Part shown: positions 1-24,300 of the stretch, one piece after another | Layout: each line of letters begins with the position of its first letter | Position numbering within the stretch: position 1 is the stretch's first letter | From: Diploscapter coronatus | Taxonomy: Eukaryota; Nematoda; Chromadorea; Rhabditida; Rhabditidae | NCBI GenBank assembly: GCA_964036155.1 | Contig: OZ038423.1 | Span: forward strand, 72,307,249 to 72,371,248 | Direction: 5' to 3' | DNA length: 64,000 bases | Notes under the pieces: generated by a model | Database searches by the model: none | Told to the model about the DNA's origin: nothing | Seen by the model: the letters and a program-made list of their open reading frames with translations, nothing else | Position numbers and translations under genes: made by a program

Positions 1-670
1 GATAAGAGAAAAATTACAAACAAATTATTGGATTTGGTCACGGAATTTTTGAAATAAAATATTTGAAAGCATGTTTATTTCAGTTACAACAATGTTTCCT
101 CATCATTTTTGGATATCTTCGAGGGTTGTCTGTATTATGTGCATTGAAATTAAGTTATTATTTCATTTTATTGAATAAAATTTCTGTATGAAATCTGAGA
201 TTACTATAATTAGAGAGGCCAATTGTTTATTTCAAAATAGATTGAATTTGGCAAATTTGATATCAGTGTGATGGCCGAGATCGTGACGAACTCAAAACTT
301 TTTAAATTTTCAAATTTGATATTTACTTGAAATTGATGTCTAATTTCGAAGTTATCTCTTTCGCTTTTATCATCTCGGCAACGATAAGTTGTACCTTTTA
401 GAACCGGTTTTGAAATATCTTTGTCATTTCGGTTTTTGCTCATTTGAAAACAAATATTTGAAAAGAAATGATTTATTCTCATTCGACTTTTTAAAGTCAG
501 AAGAAAAACAGTTATACACAAGGTAATAGCGTGAGGAGAATGACCAGATCAAGAACAAAATGAACATACCTAGAGATAAAGATCACAATAAATTAGGCGA
601 AATGGTATATAAATTATTGCAGCGCAAATGTCAATAGCTCGAAGATAACTTAAAGTCCCTGGAATGTCAT
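1..670. other. Non-coding flank with a repeat remnant
   Basis: I see no convincing gene here. A minus-strand open frame at 210-521 has no recognisable domain or coding bias. Positions about 125-152 (GTTGTCTGTATTATGTGCAT and on) closely match positions about 56040-56066, so this stretch carries the edge of a dispersed repeat. Confidence 0.5.
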
Positions 671-972
671 TTATTTTCCGTAGCCGTACATTCCTCTCTT
701 CTCACGGGCCTCTTCGAAGCCGGCGGCGCGCTTTCCATATCCGTACCTGAGAATAATCAATGATCATCGAAATTGGCTGATTTATCGTCAGATAGATTTT
801 TTAAAATTGGTCTAAAATCAACTTACATTTCTCGCTTCTCACGGGCCTCTTCGAACCCGGCGGCACGCTTTCCATATCCATACATTTCTCACTTCTCACG
901 GGCCTCTTCGAATCCGGCGGCACGCTTTCCGTAGCCGTACATCTCAGCTGCGGCGATGGCAAATAGAACCAT
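671..972 (-). CDS. Neuropeptide-like precursor (amidated MYGY repeats) with an in-frame TGA
   Basis: This is a short secreted precursor in two exons, 827-972 and 671-746, with a canonical GTAAGT donor and TTCTCAG acceptor. The start ATG at 970-972 begins a short hydrophobic leader (MVLFAIAAAE). Four copies of MYGYGK follow, and the first three continue as GKRAAGFEEAREK. Cleavage at KR, with the preceding Gly used for amidation, would release peptides such as EMYGY-amide and GMYGY-amide, separated by an AAGFEEARE spacer. The last copy ends GMYGYGK then TAA, and AATAAA overlaps that stop. Codon 28, after the first full repeat, is TGA (889-891), where the corresponding codon in the next repeat is CGA. 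The printed sequence therefore stops after about 27 residues unless it is read through, polymorphic or an assembly error. I do not recognise the family. The secreted multi-copy layout is clear. Function as a neuropeptide is inferred. Confidence 0.7.
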
Positions 973-1093
973 ACTGTTGAGTCTATTGAGGTGGTTGATT
1001 GTATTATTATAATTGATTTATTAGTTTAAATATACAGACTAGAAAACCTATAATCTAGAGAATAGAAGAGAAAGAGTGCTCCCTTCACAGAGC

Positions 1094-1100
1094 TTATATA
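1094..1100 (-). promoter_or_regulatory. TATA box of the neuropeptide-like gene
   Basis: TATATAA on the minus strand lies about 120 bp upstream of the ATG at 972, with no other ATG between them. This supports the chosen start codon. Confidence 0.55.
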
Positions 1101-2168
1101 TGGAACGAAATAGTGTAAAACAGAGAAATCGACCAAGCCGAGGGCCTAAACTTATCAGACAACGCGTAGGAATAACTCCTGGCACTTATACGTATTGAGC
1201 AGAGATAGGAAATTCGTCCGACCAAATGTAATTTCCTACTGTGGTTGAGGATATATGTATTCACGAGGGAATTGAAGGTCGACGTATTAGATATGTTTCA
1301 AAGAACAAAGTTGCTTGACTGCAACACATACCAATCAAGGGGAAAGTCGTGGTCTGCATGGCTGATGATTCGAGTCGATTTCTTCGTCGATGTGATTTCT
1401 CCAGTTGATTTTACCACTTTTATACAGTGTATAAGTCCTAGGATTCTTACGTTGACGCTCGATTTACTCATGATCGATATCTCGGGGGTGGAGTCTGCCT
1501 GTTGACTTTCCGACGGTACGAGGCCGACCCCACATCATATTTTCGCTATTTCGCTAAATTCCCATCACTCATTTCGTTAGATGTGTAATCGTTTCATCAT
1601 TATTGCGAACGCGCACGACCCTGAAAGAAAAAGGCGTACTGTCTCTTGATCTAGTCTTTTTTCTCTGGCAATAGTCTTTTCACACAATTCACTTTTTCTC
1701 TAGCTAGTTCTGAAATTAAACCTAAATCGACACAACTTTCACTTAACTTTGGTTTCTATGTACCTTTCGAATTTACTATTTTCCATATCAATCTAAACAC
1801 GAAACAATTGTCTTGATAGTATTATTAATAATTTCCGTTGTGGTAAACATGGAAGTTTCCATCTTTTATGCTTATTTTCCTTCATTTTTCTGTTTTCTGT
1901 CGAAAATTCGTAGTTTCAAATGTTACCAGAGAAAAATTCGAAGAAAACTGACACGAAAGACGGTGAAACATAGACGAAATTTGGACGTGGTAGCCCTCGA
2001 GTTTTCTCCTATCTCTGATAAAACGACGATATCAATATGGCTGGGAAACTAGTGATGACTATTCAATTTCAAACCATTCGAAATTCTCGTAACTCGAAAT
2101 AAATATTGCGCACAAATTCTCAAGATATCGAAAAGACATATCTTGATACACATCTCATCACAGCTTAA

Positions 2169-2739
2169 GAGTGGATATCAGGGGTCCGTCGATTTGGCTG
2201 ATTTTCACAAGGTTTATTGTTTTTCACGCTGATTCTCATGGTGCTATCCGTTTTCCGTAAAAATGAAAGTGGGCGGAGTTATGCTAATTTCAAGTTTTTA
2301 CATGCCCCATGTCGGGAAACAAATCACAATTTTCTTATTTCTGAACCAAATCTAACGAGGTTCTTTGCGGCGTACTCAGTGAATGACGAGCTACATTTTA
2401 TGTAACTACGATGAACTTCGGAGAATGCTAATTTGGCGGGAACTTATTGATGGTAGCAGGTGGTCGTGGTCACATTATTCGTAGAGTTTTTCATGGGCTG
2501 TCTAATGCTGAAAATTGTTCTATTTGGCTCAGAAATAAGAAAGTTATCAATTTTTTCTGGCATGGGGTATGTAGAAACTTAAAATTAGCATAACTCCGCC
2601 CACTTGCATTTTTACGAAAAACGGATCGCACTATGAGAATCAGCGTGAAAAACAATAAACCTTGTGAAAATCAGCCAAATCGACGGACCCCTGTTCTGCA
2701 CTCCTTCCTTATGACTTTGATTTTTTCTGATATCCACTC
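2169..2739. mobile_element. Non-autonomous inverted-repeat element flanked by TTAA
   Basis: The left end, GAGTGGATATCAGGGGTCCG, reappears in reverse complement at the right end. There the matching arm carries about 35 extra bases between GAGTGGATATCA and GGGGTCCG. Homology between the arms runs inward for over 150 bp, through motifs such as GGCTGATTTTCACAAGG and the GGGCGGAGTTATGC region. TTAA flanks both sides (2165-2168 and 2740-2743). A TTAA target duplication is typical of piggyBac-type transposition. There is no transposase, so it would be mobilised in trans. Diverged relatives lie near 6120-6450 and 57860-58180. Confidence 0.75.
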
Positions 2740-3424
2740 TTAATTCGGTACACAATATATTATAAGTATGAAGCATTTATAGAATCATCTGAGTTCTGCA
2801 ATTTATTTCATATCCAGTTATTCAACTGAAAGATAACTATCATACTAAAATAATGATGTATTCAAACAGTGAAAGAAGGAAAGCAGGAAAATTGATAACG
2901 GTGTTTAGTATCAGGTTTAGCTAAAAATTTTCTAAAACCCGGAACAAAGTTGAATGAAGAAATTATTAGGTAATGAACGAATTTAAACGTCGATAACAAT
3001 ATGTTTGTAAGTTAGAACAGTATTCGGAGACAATTTTTATTTTTCACGATGCGCACTGTAGAGTAATATTTGAAATTATCTCCCTCTTTAAATTTTGGCA
3101 TGATATTTCATCCTAGTCATTATTCAACGACCGTAATTCGAGTCTTAGAACGAGCTAAATTAAATTGAGGGGGATATTTCAGATGATTTATCGCATTACC
3201 GTTATGGCTCATGGACGAATTGTTGTTGTGAGCTTCAATGCTACTCATTCCCAGGCGCTGAAGAACTTCCGATCTAAAATAATGCGATTTCGACATAATA
3301 GGTTTGTTAGTGAAAGCTAATTTGGATATTTAATAAATGGACTTTTATTTGAATTACATTATGTTTCGATGCTTATAGTTCAACTCAAAATTCATAAATA
3401 ATTTATTTTTTCTTTTCGAATCCT

Positions 3425-5299
3425 TCAGTATGCCAACCTTGTTTCCTTTGAAGATGCGAACATAATAAATGGAGGCGAAATAGATCGAAAATCTATGTTC
3501 CAAAAGGTAGCATCGAGAATGTTTTTGTCCAACGCACTATCTCCTATGAAAAGGGCATAAAGTCGAAGTATTTGTTGGACACACATGATGCTACTCACAA
3601 GGAAAGTCCAAAGTGTGTAGAAAAGTATTCCCTGAAATGAGCACGGATTTTCTTGCACTATGATTTCTGTCGAAATATGTTAAAGAAGCAAAATGATAAA
3701 CTCGGAACAAGAACCTAATTTTTCCATTCAACGCTGTAGAAACACTCAATGGTGAATTATTGGCTCATTAAAAAGTCATAAATTCTCCGATATCATTCCC
3801 CCTTTATAGATCGCTCAAGTTTTTTTTTTTTCAAGAATGCGTTCAATTCACAGCTAGCCTTACCTTGTCACTCGACTGAATATTGACTCCATTTCGCTTT
3901 TTATATTTAATTAAAGCATCGATGGTCATTAGATTAAGTGGCGTTGCGACCAATAAATAGCCAACTATCACAATTCCTATTGATAATCTTGATACCTGGA
4001 AATTCTGCATTGCATTCAAATAAATAATTTGATTGCATACTAAATAGCTAATTCCTAAAGAGGTCCCAAGGAGAACTGATTCATCATCAATATAGGTAAT
4101 TTTATAGCCTCTGAAATACATGAATATGTAGTAAATTTCAGGGAATATGCTATGTGAAAATATCGCCATAATTATCACATTTCTAGTCCACATCTAAAAT
4201 ATTTTCGTTCTTTAAAAATCATTTCAAGGTTGGAAAATGCTGCATGGTTCTATAAAGTGTCGTTATCCTTTTTTTTCTAGATAAAAAAAGAGAAAGCGTA
4301 ACGGTTTAAAAGAGACGTTAGAGAAGACGTAGCAGGAGATATCATTAAAAGGAAGCGGAACGAAAACCATGCAGTGTTCACAAGATATCAGAAATAAAAA
4401 AAGCCACGATAATCTCACCTTCTTATGCCTTACAGGGTACTTTATGGCCGTGTAGCGATTGAGAGTCAACAGGAAATTTCCAATGATGTATCCCGATCCA
4501 ACGGCCGTTGAAATCTGGGGAATCAATTTTGCTAGAGGAAGTAGGTGAATTGGAATAGGACATATTCCGCAGATGAAACGCCGCAGAGCTGCGTTTACGA
4601 TGACTGAAAAGACGTTGCAGAGTCCTGCAAAATGAAATTTTAAGGAAATCATATAGTACGCAGTGAAGTGCAGAATTCGTAGACATTAACTCAGTTCTAA
4701 ATATTTTCCACTACAGAGTAAGTTTTGAAACCACTAAAGTCCAAAAAGCAAAGTCTCAAAAGACTTTCTATGACAACCCGAAAGCATTTTTTCTCTATGT
4801 ATGAAAACTGTTCTATATTGTTTGACAATTGTTTTATCATTACCATAATCTAGGTAGCCCATACTCTCGACAGGTAAAAGTAGACCCTTATTCGAGCTGA
4901 TCTTATGCATTCCGGTAAAAATGGCTCACATTAAAGCTTTCGGAGAATCGCAGTTGCTCACTCCGCATAATTTCTGCTACTACTTTTGTGCAAGATTCTA
5001 ATTCTCAAATAGATGTTTTAAACAAAATAAACTGCAAAGAGCATCTACGAGAAGTATTTTCCGTATTTCTATGATTCGCAGCATTTAAGTAATTAAAACA
5101 AATCCACTATACCTGTAGAGATGAATAGAATATAGAATGCTGAACGAAAGAGAGAATTTTTGGAAGTTAGTAGTATGTAAATATTCCCAAGATAAATTAG
5201 AGATCCGACAATTTCAATCAAATCTTGAACATTGAATGGTCCAGAACCAAGCTGAGTAGGAATAGAAGAATTTGTGGCGTTAGAAATATCGCTAGGCAT
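3425..5299 (-). CDS. Serpentine chemoreceptor, srg/srv-like seven-transmembrane protein
   Basis: The coding exons are 5113-5299, 4419-4624, 3864-4193 and 3425-3631. All junctions are in phase and give 309 residues, the usual size of a nematode serpentine receptor. The start MPSDISNATNSS carries N-glycosylation sites, as expected of an extracellular N-terminus. Hydrophobic segments follow, including IVGSLIYLGNIYILL and AVGSGYIIGNFLLTLNRYTA. The motif NRYTAIKYPVRHKKMW after the third segment matches the NR-hP-W region of the Srg/Srv families. The last helix ends SPPFIMFASSKETR, like the srg C-terminus. Such receptors usually sense odours or pheromones in sensory neurons. The exact family (srg against srv) is not settled, and no ligand can be inferred. 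The 4419 donor and 3631 acceptor were chosen over alternatives because they keep the motif and frame. Confidence 0.8.
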
Positions 5300-5423
5300 T
5301 GTGAATTCGAATTGATATGAGGATTTGAATGAGTCAATTACACTTCTGCAAGTTAAAATCACATTAACTTGATTTTGATATACGTCTTGCAATTTCTATG
5401 TACATTTAATTTCTGTCATAATA

Positions 5424-5513
5424 GGCTCATAGAAAAAGGCACCACTTTTTCTAAGAAATAATATGAGGAAACAAGAGAAGAAAAGGAAAAAGTGGTGTCT
5501 TTTTCTAGGAGCC
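5424..5513. mobile_element. 90 bp hAT-like miniature element, copy 1
   Basis: The ends are inverted repeats (GGCTCATAGAAAAAG against GGCTCCTAGAAAAAG on the other strand), flanked by a perfect 8 bp duplication TCATAATA at 5416-5423 and 5514-5521. It has the same length and ends as the copy at 51077-51166. Eight-base duplications suggest a hAT transposase acting in trans. Confidence 0.8.
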
Positions 5514-6119
5514 TCATAATAGATGTGCCCTTTTAATGAGTGAATCTCCATGGAAATAATTAAATGTGACTAGTTTGAGGATCAAAAAGACAGAGTAACT
5601 TAAGATTCGAAGATAGAATCATACAAACTTAACACATAGACGGCAACATATGCTATTATTCTACCATAGATAATTAACACGTTAGATCCAATATGCTTAC
5701 AGACAGATATAGTGATCGAAAAACTAAGTATGTAGATTGATAGTTGCGATTACGATAATGGTGAAATTAATCTAATTTGGTTTTTTTCGGTAGAAAATAT
5801 CGCAACCACTTGTGACGTTTTAATTTCCTCGATATGTTTTATCTAGAATGAATAATATGTCTAGACGGGTCCAAGTTTTATCGAGATTTAATTCTTATTA
5901 ATTTATCGCAATACCATATTTATCCCCGTCTATATAAGGGCCCTTCGCTTATTGTTCTTATTATTGTTCATCGTCTTGGTCACATCTTCTACACTAACTG
6001 TCGGATAATAAATACTACTAACTATACTCGAGCACGACAGAAAATTTTATTCTCTACAAAATAACCCCATTTTCAGCTTGAGTTCGAAACTAATTTGGGT
6101 AAAAATCGAAAAACTGCAG

Positions 6120-6450
6120 TTGGTAGGGTTGAATTTTCGGAAATGAAATTTTTGGCAGAAACCTGTTGATCGGAACAGATGGTCGTGGTTACATTATCTG
6201 TAGTTTTTCATGGACTGCCTAACGCAAAATTCTATTTGGTTTGGTCCAAAAATAAGGAAGTTATGATTTTTTTCTTGAAGCCGGACCTGCCAAAACTTTA
6301 AGCTACTGTAATCCACTACAGTAATCAATTTTTGAAAAAAAAAACGGTTATCACTATGAAAATCAGCGTGAAAACTGAACAACATATGTGAAAATCATCC
6401 CGATTTGCGAATCCCTGGAGACACCGACTTTGGTCCTTCCTGACAATCAC
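6120..6450. repeat. Diverged half copy of the TTAA-flanked element family
   Basis: The order of motifs matches 2430-2740: GGTCGTGGTTACATTA, TTTTTCATGGACTGCC, AAAATAAGGAAGTTAT, AAAATCAGCGTGAAAA and a CACTCTTAA end near 6450. The left arm is missing or too diverged to see. Confidence 0.6.
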
Positions 6451-7136
6451 TCTTAATGTTTTTTTCTAGTTCTAGGATATATGCAAGTCATGATTTATCA
6501 TGAAGCTCAATTAACTAAATATAAGGCAAGGTTTTAAAAGGGAACAATTTGTGAAAGTTAATTTCTTTTAGTTGGTATGCTGATGATGTGATGACTTTGC
6601 AAATGTCCCGAATCTCAACCAAATTATCACATTCTTGCATGACAATTTGAAAGTTTTGCTTTTTCCTTTATTTTCTGAATCATTACTTCCCAGATATGTA
6701 GGAAATATCGCTCAGCATGTAAAATTTGGAAATTACTTTATGGAATAAAGAGATTAATTCGATTGCACATATTGTGGATTATTTATTTCATGATATGGGT
6801 GAAATTAATCAGGATTTACAATATTTTCGTTATCACTAGCAATAGAGCTTTTCGAGGTTGTCACTTTCAGCAAAGATGAGAAAATATTGGTTGAAAGTAT
6901 TCATGTTCAAATAACACCTTCCTTATAATCAGAACGAATTATATATATTCGTGAGTTACAATATTTATAATTTACTATAACAATACAATGCAGAATATTG
7001 GAATAGTTTTATGTTAGAATTCATCATTTTCTACCAAGATCTTCTCATTTCTATCATAAAATACCGATGGTATTATAATTGCAAACTATTCGTCTAACGA
7101 AAATTTGACTTATTTCCTATGATCAATAATTTCAGA

Positions 7137-7208
7137 ATGCCCTCTGTAGTTGGCATCGATTTAGGGACGACCTTTTCGCGTGTCGCAAACACTTGTGACA
7201 GTTTCTAA
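7137..7208 (+). pseudogene. Isolated Hsp70 N-terminal fragment
   Basis: An ATG preceded by a TTTCAG acceptor-like site opens a 23-codon frame reading MPSVVGIDLGTTFSRVA, then a stop. VGIDLGTT is the first ATP-binding signature of Hsp70 proteins, at the correct distance from the start methionine. No further Hsp70 sequence is visible in the next kilobase. I read this as a truncated or retro-derived remnant. A first exon with a very distant second exon is possible but less likely. Confidence 0.6.
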
Positions 7209-8775
7209 AGATTTTTTTCAAAGATATTTTATTCATGATGACGACGATGAAAACTTGGGGTTGTCTCGGATGATTTATAACAGATTATCAATTGATCAAA
7301 TAATTATAGGCTGACTTCCAATACTTTGCCACCATAAATGGCTTCTTCTTTTAGCAATGTATTCGAAGCCCATGGAAATTCATACACGTACTTTCTGAAG
7401 AAATGAACATTGGAGCTGATAGATAAAACACATTGAAATGATACTATTCAGCAAGATGAGAAAAGTGACGTCTTCTATAAATTGACGCTTTTTAATGCCT
7501 TTTTACCGCCAATTCATAAATTTGCAAACTTCACAAGAGTCGCTGCGATTTCGCACAAGGAATAAAAGGATCACTAGAAATTTTGAGGCGAGGAAATTAT
7601 GACGCCTTTAAAATTTCAGACGACGTCATAACGCCTTGCCTAAATAAATAGATACGCCAAGTGCGAGTTTTGGTGCGCGCAAAATTGCTGTACGACAAAT
7701 TGCGTACCAAACGCCTCGCCCTACAGTAAAGAGGTTGATAAAACGAACGAATTTGATAATTACGATTTTCAATTCAAGTGACGTTCACGATAAAATAGAC
7801 GAGTAAAATGTGCTCCAATCATAAAGTAACACGATAGTTTTGGCATTAGAGCCGATTTTACGAAAATCCTTGATAAAATCTAAGACGAATAGAAAGAAAA
7901 TGATACAATCGAATGAAATGAGAAGTTGAAGAGCAATTTTTAAAAGAATTGGACGATATTCTTGACCGGAAAAATCACAATTAATATAACAAAAGTGCTT
8001 ATTAAAACGATAAAAAGTAACAATCGATTTTTGAAGGAAAAGAATAAAATATTTTTACAAACACAATTTTTAAGCAGCATTTATGGACAAACACGAATGT
8101 GTTGAGCGGATTTGATAAGAATAAGAACTCGGAAGGAATTTACAGCGTACTCATCAGTAAGGCGTTGTTTAAAAATCTTGTAAATCCCTCCCAAGCCAGG
8201 TAAGATTTCAAGTAAAACATCATTTTTGCCTAGACTTCTAAACATGTCATACACAATCCAATGAAAAATTACATCATACACAATCAAAAAGACGTATTTT
8301 GTCACCGCGTTTCAAAAATCGTCTGATTTGAAAAGTAGGGGTGTTTTTCAAAATTTTTAAAATCCGCCCCCTATTTTCCATTTCTTGGATTTTCTACCCA
8401 AACGTTCAAAAAAAAGTTCAAAACTTCAAATCAAATGATAAAAAAGTCAAAATCTAATTCAAGAAAGATTCAAATCATGGTAAAATTAAGTTCTCTTCTT
8501 TTCTAAAATTGAGCTTGGAAGTTGCAGAAATCAAAATTGCAAGATTTTACCAAAAATGATGGACACTTTTCTTTACATATAAATCTGACATGAAATTTAC
8601 AGGTATGAAAAAATCAATTTCAATTTAACCCCAATTTAGCCTCGACTACAAATTGTAGCGAAGTTAAATCGAAGTTAAGCTCGAGGTTCCCAATCAAATA
8701 CTTCATGCGAAAATTGACATTTAAAAAGGAGGTGTGGTTTTCAATTTAGATTTCTGCAAACCCTTCCCACACGGT

Positions 8776-20425
<11,650 letters not shown>

Positions 20426-21130
20426 CTGAAAAGTGTTTAAAAAATAAAATCAAATTTTTAAAAACCGATAAAAAATAATTAGAAAATTTCCAATTCATGA
20501 AAAAGGTAGCTTTCCCAAAATCCAAAAAAATCGAGAAGAAAACGAAACTCGAGAGAAATTATGTTTTTTTTTTCTATTTTTAAGAAAAGAAAAGTAGAAG
20601 TAAACCAAACCAGCAGGAAATCAAATCAAGAATTCATAGATAAAACACGCGGAGACGAAAAACCAACCGGACTGATTTAGAATTCAGGGCAAAATACACC
20701 GAATAAATTATGAATTCTGCAGGAAAGCGAAAAGATATGGCAACCATTAAGTTGAAATTTTAATATTTCTGGCAAAAGAATAAAATTTTCTACAAAAATA
20801 CCTAAGTTTTGGTGAGTCGAAAGTATTTTTAGTTAAGTGTGAGGGTGCTTGGAAATTCGATAGCCTTTCGAAAAAGTTAAAATTCAATATTTTCGTGAAA
20901 GGTGAAAAAGTGCAAAGGTAAAACTGAGAAAAACTGGCTTTTTGGAAAATCCATCCCTTTTAGAATTTTCCTAGGAAACATTAGTTTTTAGAGAGTTCAC
21001 TCAATTTCGACCACCCATTTGTAAATTTCTCAAAATTTTCGCTAAAAATACTAATTGACTCGAAAAATGAGTGAATTTTAGAAAAAGTGAGAAAAGTAGG
21101 AATTAGTTCCCAAATCGTGTCAACCCTCTT

Positions 21131-21389
21131 ACATTTTGGGGCATTCAAAGTGCGGCGAGCGGGTTTTTCGGAAACGGATACAGAAGAAAAAATAACGACG
21201 AAAGCAAGGACTTGGAGTAAACGAAGGGAAAATAGCGGGCAAAATTAGAGGGCGAAAAGATAGAGTGGAGAGAGAAATAACAAGGGAAAGACATGCACGC
21301 AGAACAAGATATCGATCGATTTCCCTATAGTCAGGATGAAATTTCAAAGTTCGAAGAGTAAGCCGTGCTCGATAATTAACTTTGGCCAT
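21131..21389 (-). other. Possible 5' coding exon of the PAK gene
   Basis: An open frame from an ATG at 21387-21389 runs to an AAAAT|GTAAGA donor near 21131. Its end phase (two bases, AT) fits the single leading base of the PAK exon at 20425, so splicing across 20426-21130 would keep frame. The encoded sequence shows no PAK-like features, so this may be 5' UTR or chance. Its translation start is unproven. Confidence 0.3.
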
Positions 21390-24300
21390 AAATTAGCCAA
21401 AATGACGATAAACTAATCGAAGAAATTGGAAAAATAAAACCGAATGATTCAGAAATTGCTGATTTTTCGCATTCGATAGAGTTATTGATAACGAGCGAAA
21501 CGGGAGGTGACTTGGTTTGAATGGGCGGGAAAATATGAGTCAGCTCAGAAAAGAAAAAGTATCAAAAGCTTTCGGCTCATACTAAAGTTGAAAACAAAGA
21601 AATTGCCAAAATCATAGCTTTTCGTTCGAATATTTTATAAACATAGGACACTTATTAAAAAAACAAAAAGATGTTGAATAAGATACAGGTACGATTTCTC
21701 AATACCTGTGGAAAGTTCTGGCTGGAAAATATCAATTTTGCAACTGTACAGTTTATAATCATGATGAAAATACAAGATGATCATCTACAGCCTAGCAAAA
21801 ACACGACATGACGAGAGCGTTAAGTGGATAGCTGAGTGGACTGGATATAAGCTTGGGCAGATATACAGAAAAATAACATTCAAAGCGAAGAGAGGAAAAG
21901 ACGCCGAGAAATGAAAATTGACAGTTCGGAACACGGAAATCCGAACGCTCTGGGCGATTCTAGAAGAAAATCGATATTTTCTAAAATTTTCTGAAAATCA
22001 GAGATAATTCAAATTCTAGAGAAAGAGATTTAGAAAGGATAAACAGAAAATCCTCCACAACGAGGGGATAAGCTAAGCTTTTCCTTATCCTTAAGAGAGG
22101 AAGAGAGATAGTTCTTGAAAATGAGAAAGCGGAAAGAAGCAGATATATGCCAGGAGACATATTGCGAAATGGTCAAGAAGCAAGGAATTCATATCCAATT
22201 TTGGATATGGCAGACGTTTTTCCTCTTCTACGTCTAGCATAGGGGAAAAATATTTTGAAATTAAAAAACGTCTAAGGGAGAAAACTGGAAATTTTAGATG
22301 GAACTGGAAAAAGTAGGACACTTGGCGAAAACGTGTGAAATAAATGAGCTAATCGGATCAGATCAGGTGGGAGAAATAGCGGGTAAAACCAAGAAACGAA
22401 GAGAGAGCTACAAAAAAGAAATAGTGAAAGATTTTCAGGGGAGAAAAGATGTATTTCTCCTTACTACAGCTGTGTAGAGTAAAAAGATAAAAGATCTCTC
22501 TTCAAAATTCCTCCTTTCTTTTACTTTTTTCATTACTCAAAGTGCTCGTCTCCTAGATTTAATAGCGAGTGAAATGGGTCCAATCGAGCAATTAAAATAC
22601 GAGCCTGAATTAGAAACGAGTCTAAAGGATTTTGGGCTAAAATGGGTATATGAAATCTTTCTTAAACCAGAATTTCTGATCGATAATTTTTGAAGATCTG
22701 AAAGAATGAAACGAAAAATTTGGGTTAGCGATAAGAATCAAGCAAAGAAATGTCATCCAGTGTCATGTTATAATCACTGATAAGGCTTTTTCTACCGAAT
22801 TTTAATCCCGCGCTCAAGTATAGGGGAGCAAAACCGCTTGGTACAATTCTGGCATTTACAATTCGCTAAAAATCAATAGTATTGATGATAAAAGTGGGAG
22901 ACATATTTTCATCGTTCTCATATAAAACAGGTCAAAATGAGAAGGCAGGTTAGAGAGTCATAATGTCTATGCTTAAACATAGGAGAGCGCAGAGACGCAG
23001 GGTATTTCGACATCGCACTTGGGCGGGTCTGACTTGGAGTGAGTCATTTTGAATCATGGTCAAGAAATAAACACTATAGCGAAGATTGGAGATCGTGACG
23101 TAATATTTTAGAAATTAGCATAAAGCAATTTTTATAGAGGATTTGATCAAATAGGTAAAATGCTAATTTCTAAACTCGTCTGGAGTATGCATTGCGTAAA
23201 AGAGCGTGCTTGTGCTATCGGATATGTCGTTTCGGGCGAGTCCATTGCAAGATGAGTCAGGGTTCCATCCTTCTCCCGTCTTTTCTCATACTATTTTTCT
23301 TTCTTCCTCTCTTCTTCTTTCTCTCCCTCTCTCTCTCTCTCTTCCTCTAATTCTACCAGTTGTCTGTCAATAGCTTGCTTCGTTTTGCATCTTTCTCTTC
23401 TCCTCTCTTATTTTCACCACTATTTCTCTGCACTTCGTCATATCTATTCATATCTTCCCTATCTCATCTTCTCTTCATTTTATCCACTATTTCTCCTCAT
23501 TAGAAATGGATCTGCGCTTATTTCTCGGAGAATTTCTAAGCAAATTAAGAAAATCAATATTTTGTAATGACAGAATATTTTTCGAAAAAGATAAAGACAC
23601 AGAGGAAGTCACGCCTCCTGCAATTACAGGGCACAAACTAGTTTTACAGAGGAAGAGACAAAAACAAAGCAGCTTCAAGTAAGCTAATGCACTTCTCTAT
23701 GTAGGAAGAGTCAACAGTATTTTAGACTAGAGAGTATAGAAAATGAGAGAGAGGGAAAGAAACAAAAAGTAAAAATGAACCTGTGGATACGTGTGAAAAT
23801 TTCTCAAGTGGAAATCAATTCGGCGATGGTGAAAGTTTCTGAGAACTTTTGAAAATTTTGAGAACAGAATTCCAAGTTCCAGAAGCTATTGAGAACAAAA
23901 ATCAAGGTTTTTGAGAATTTTTGGGTGCGGTATTTAGAATTTTCTAATTTCAGAGAGCAAAACTAGATATTCCCAGAACTCTTGGGAATAAAATTTCTAA
24001 TCCCGACCCATTATTCATAAAGATTTGGCATGATGCAATAATTTGAATGAGTCTACTAAGGTCTCGCCGGAAGATTTGGGTGGGGTTCTGGCCTTTCCGG
24101 GTAAAATTGGAGATTGCCGATAGAGATAATGAGATTGAGAGAGAGGCTAGAGAGGTAGAGAAAAGAGAAAGAAATAAGATTCAAGATTTTATCTCCAAGA
24201 CATTGCGCGAGATCGATAGAAATAGAAAATCCTCGAAAAAGTAAAAAATCATGACGCAATATTTGCCTAAAATGTCGAGATATCCACTTTTTACATTAAG

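Larger units (their letters stand above)
973..3424. other. Intergenic stretch with one large inverted-repeat element
   Basis: No gene recognised. Apart from the TATA box near 1097 and the TTAA-flanked element at 2169-2739, the stretch is AT-rich unique-looking DNA with short open frames that lack domain, signal peptide or splice support. Confidence 0.5.
5514..8775. other. Intergenic, repeat-bearing region
   Basis: No intact gene is recognised. The region holds a diverged repeat copy at about 6120-6450, a possible solo LTR-like block at about 5760-6060, and an Hsp70 N-terminal fragment at 7137-7208. A minus-strand frame at 8081-8305 has no recognisable domain. Confidence 0.45.

Noticed and set aside
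8081..8305. 74-codon minus-strand frame downstream of the kinase gene
   Set aside because: No domain, no adjacent exons, and AT-rich composition.
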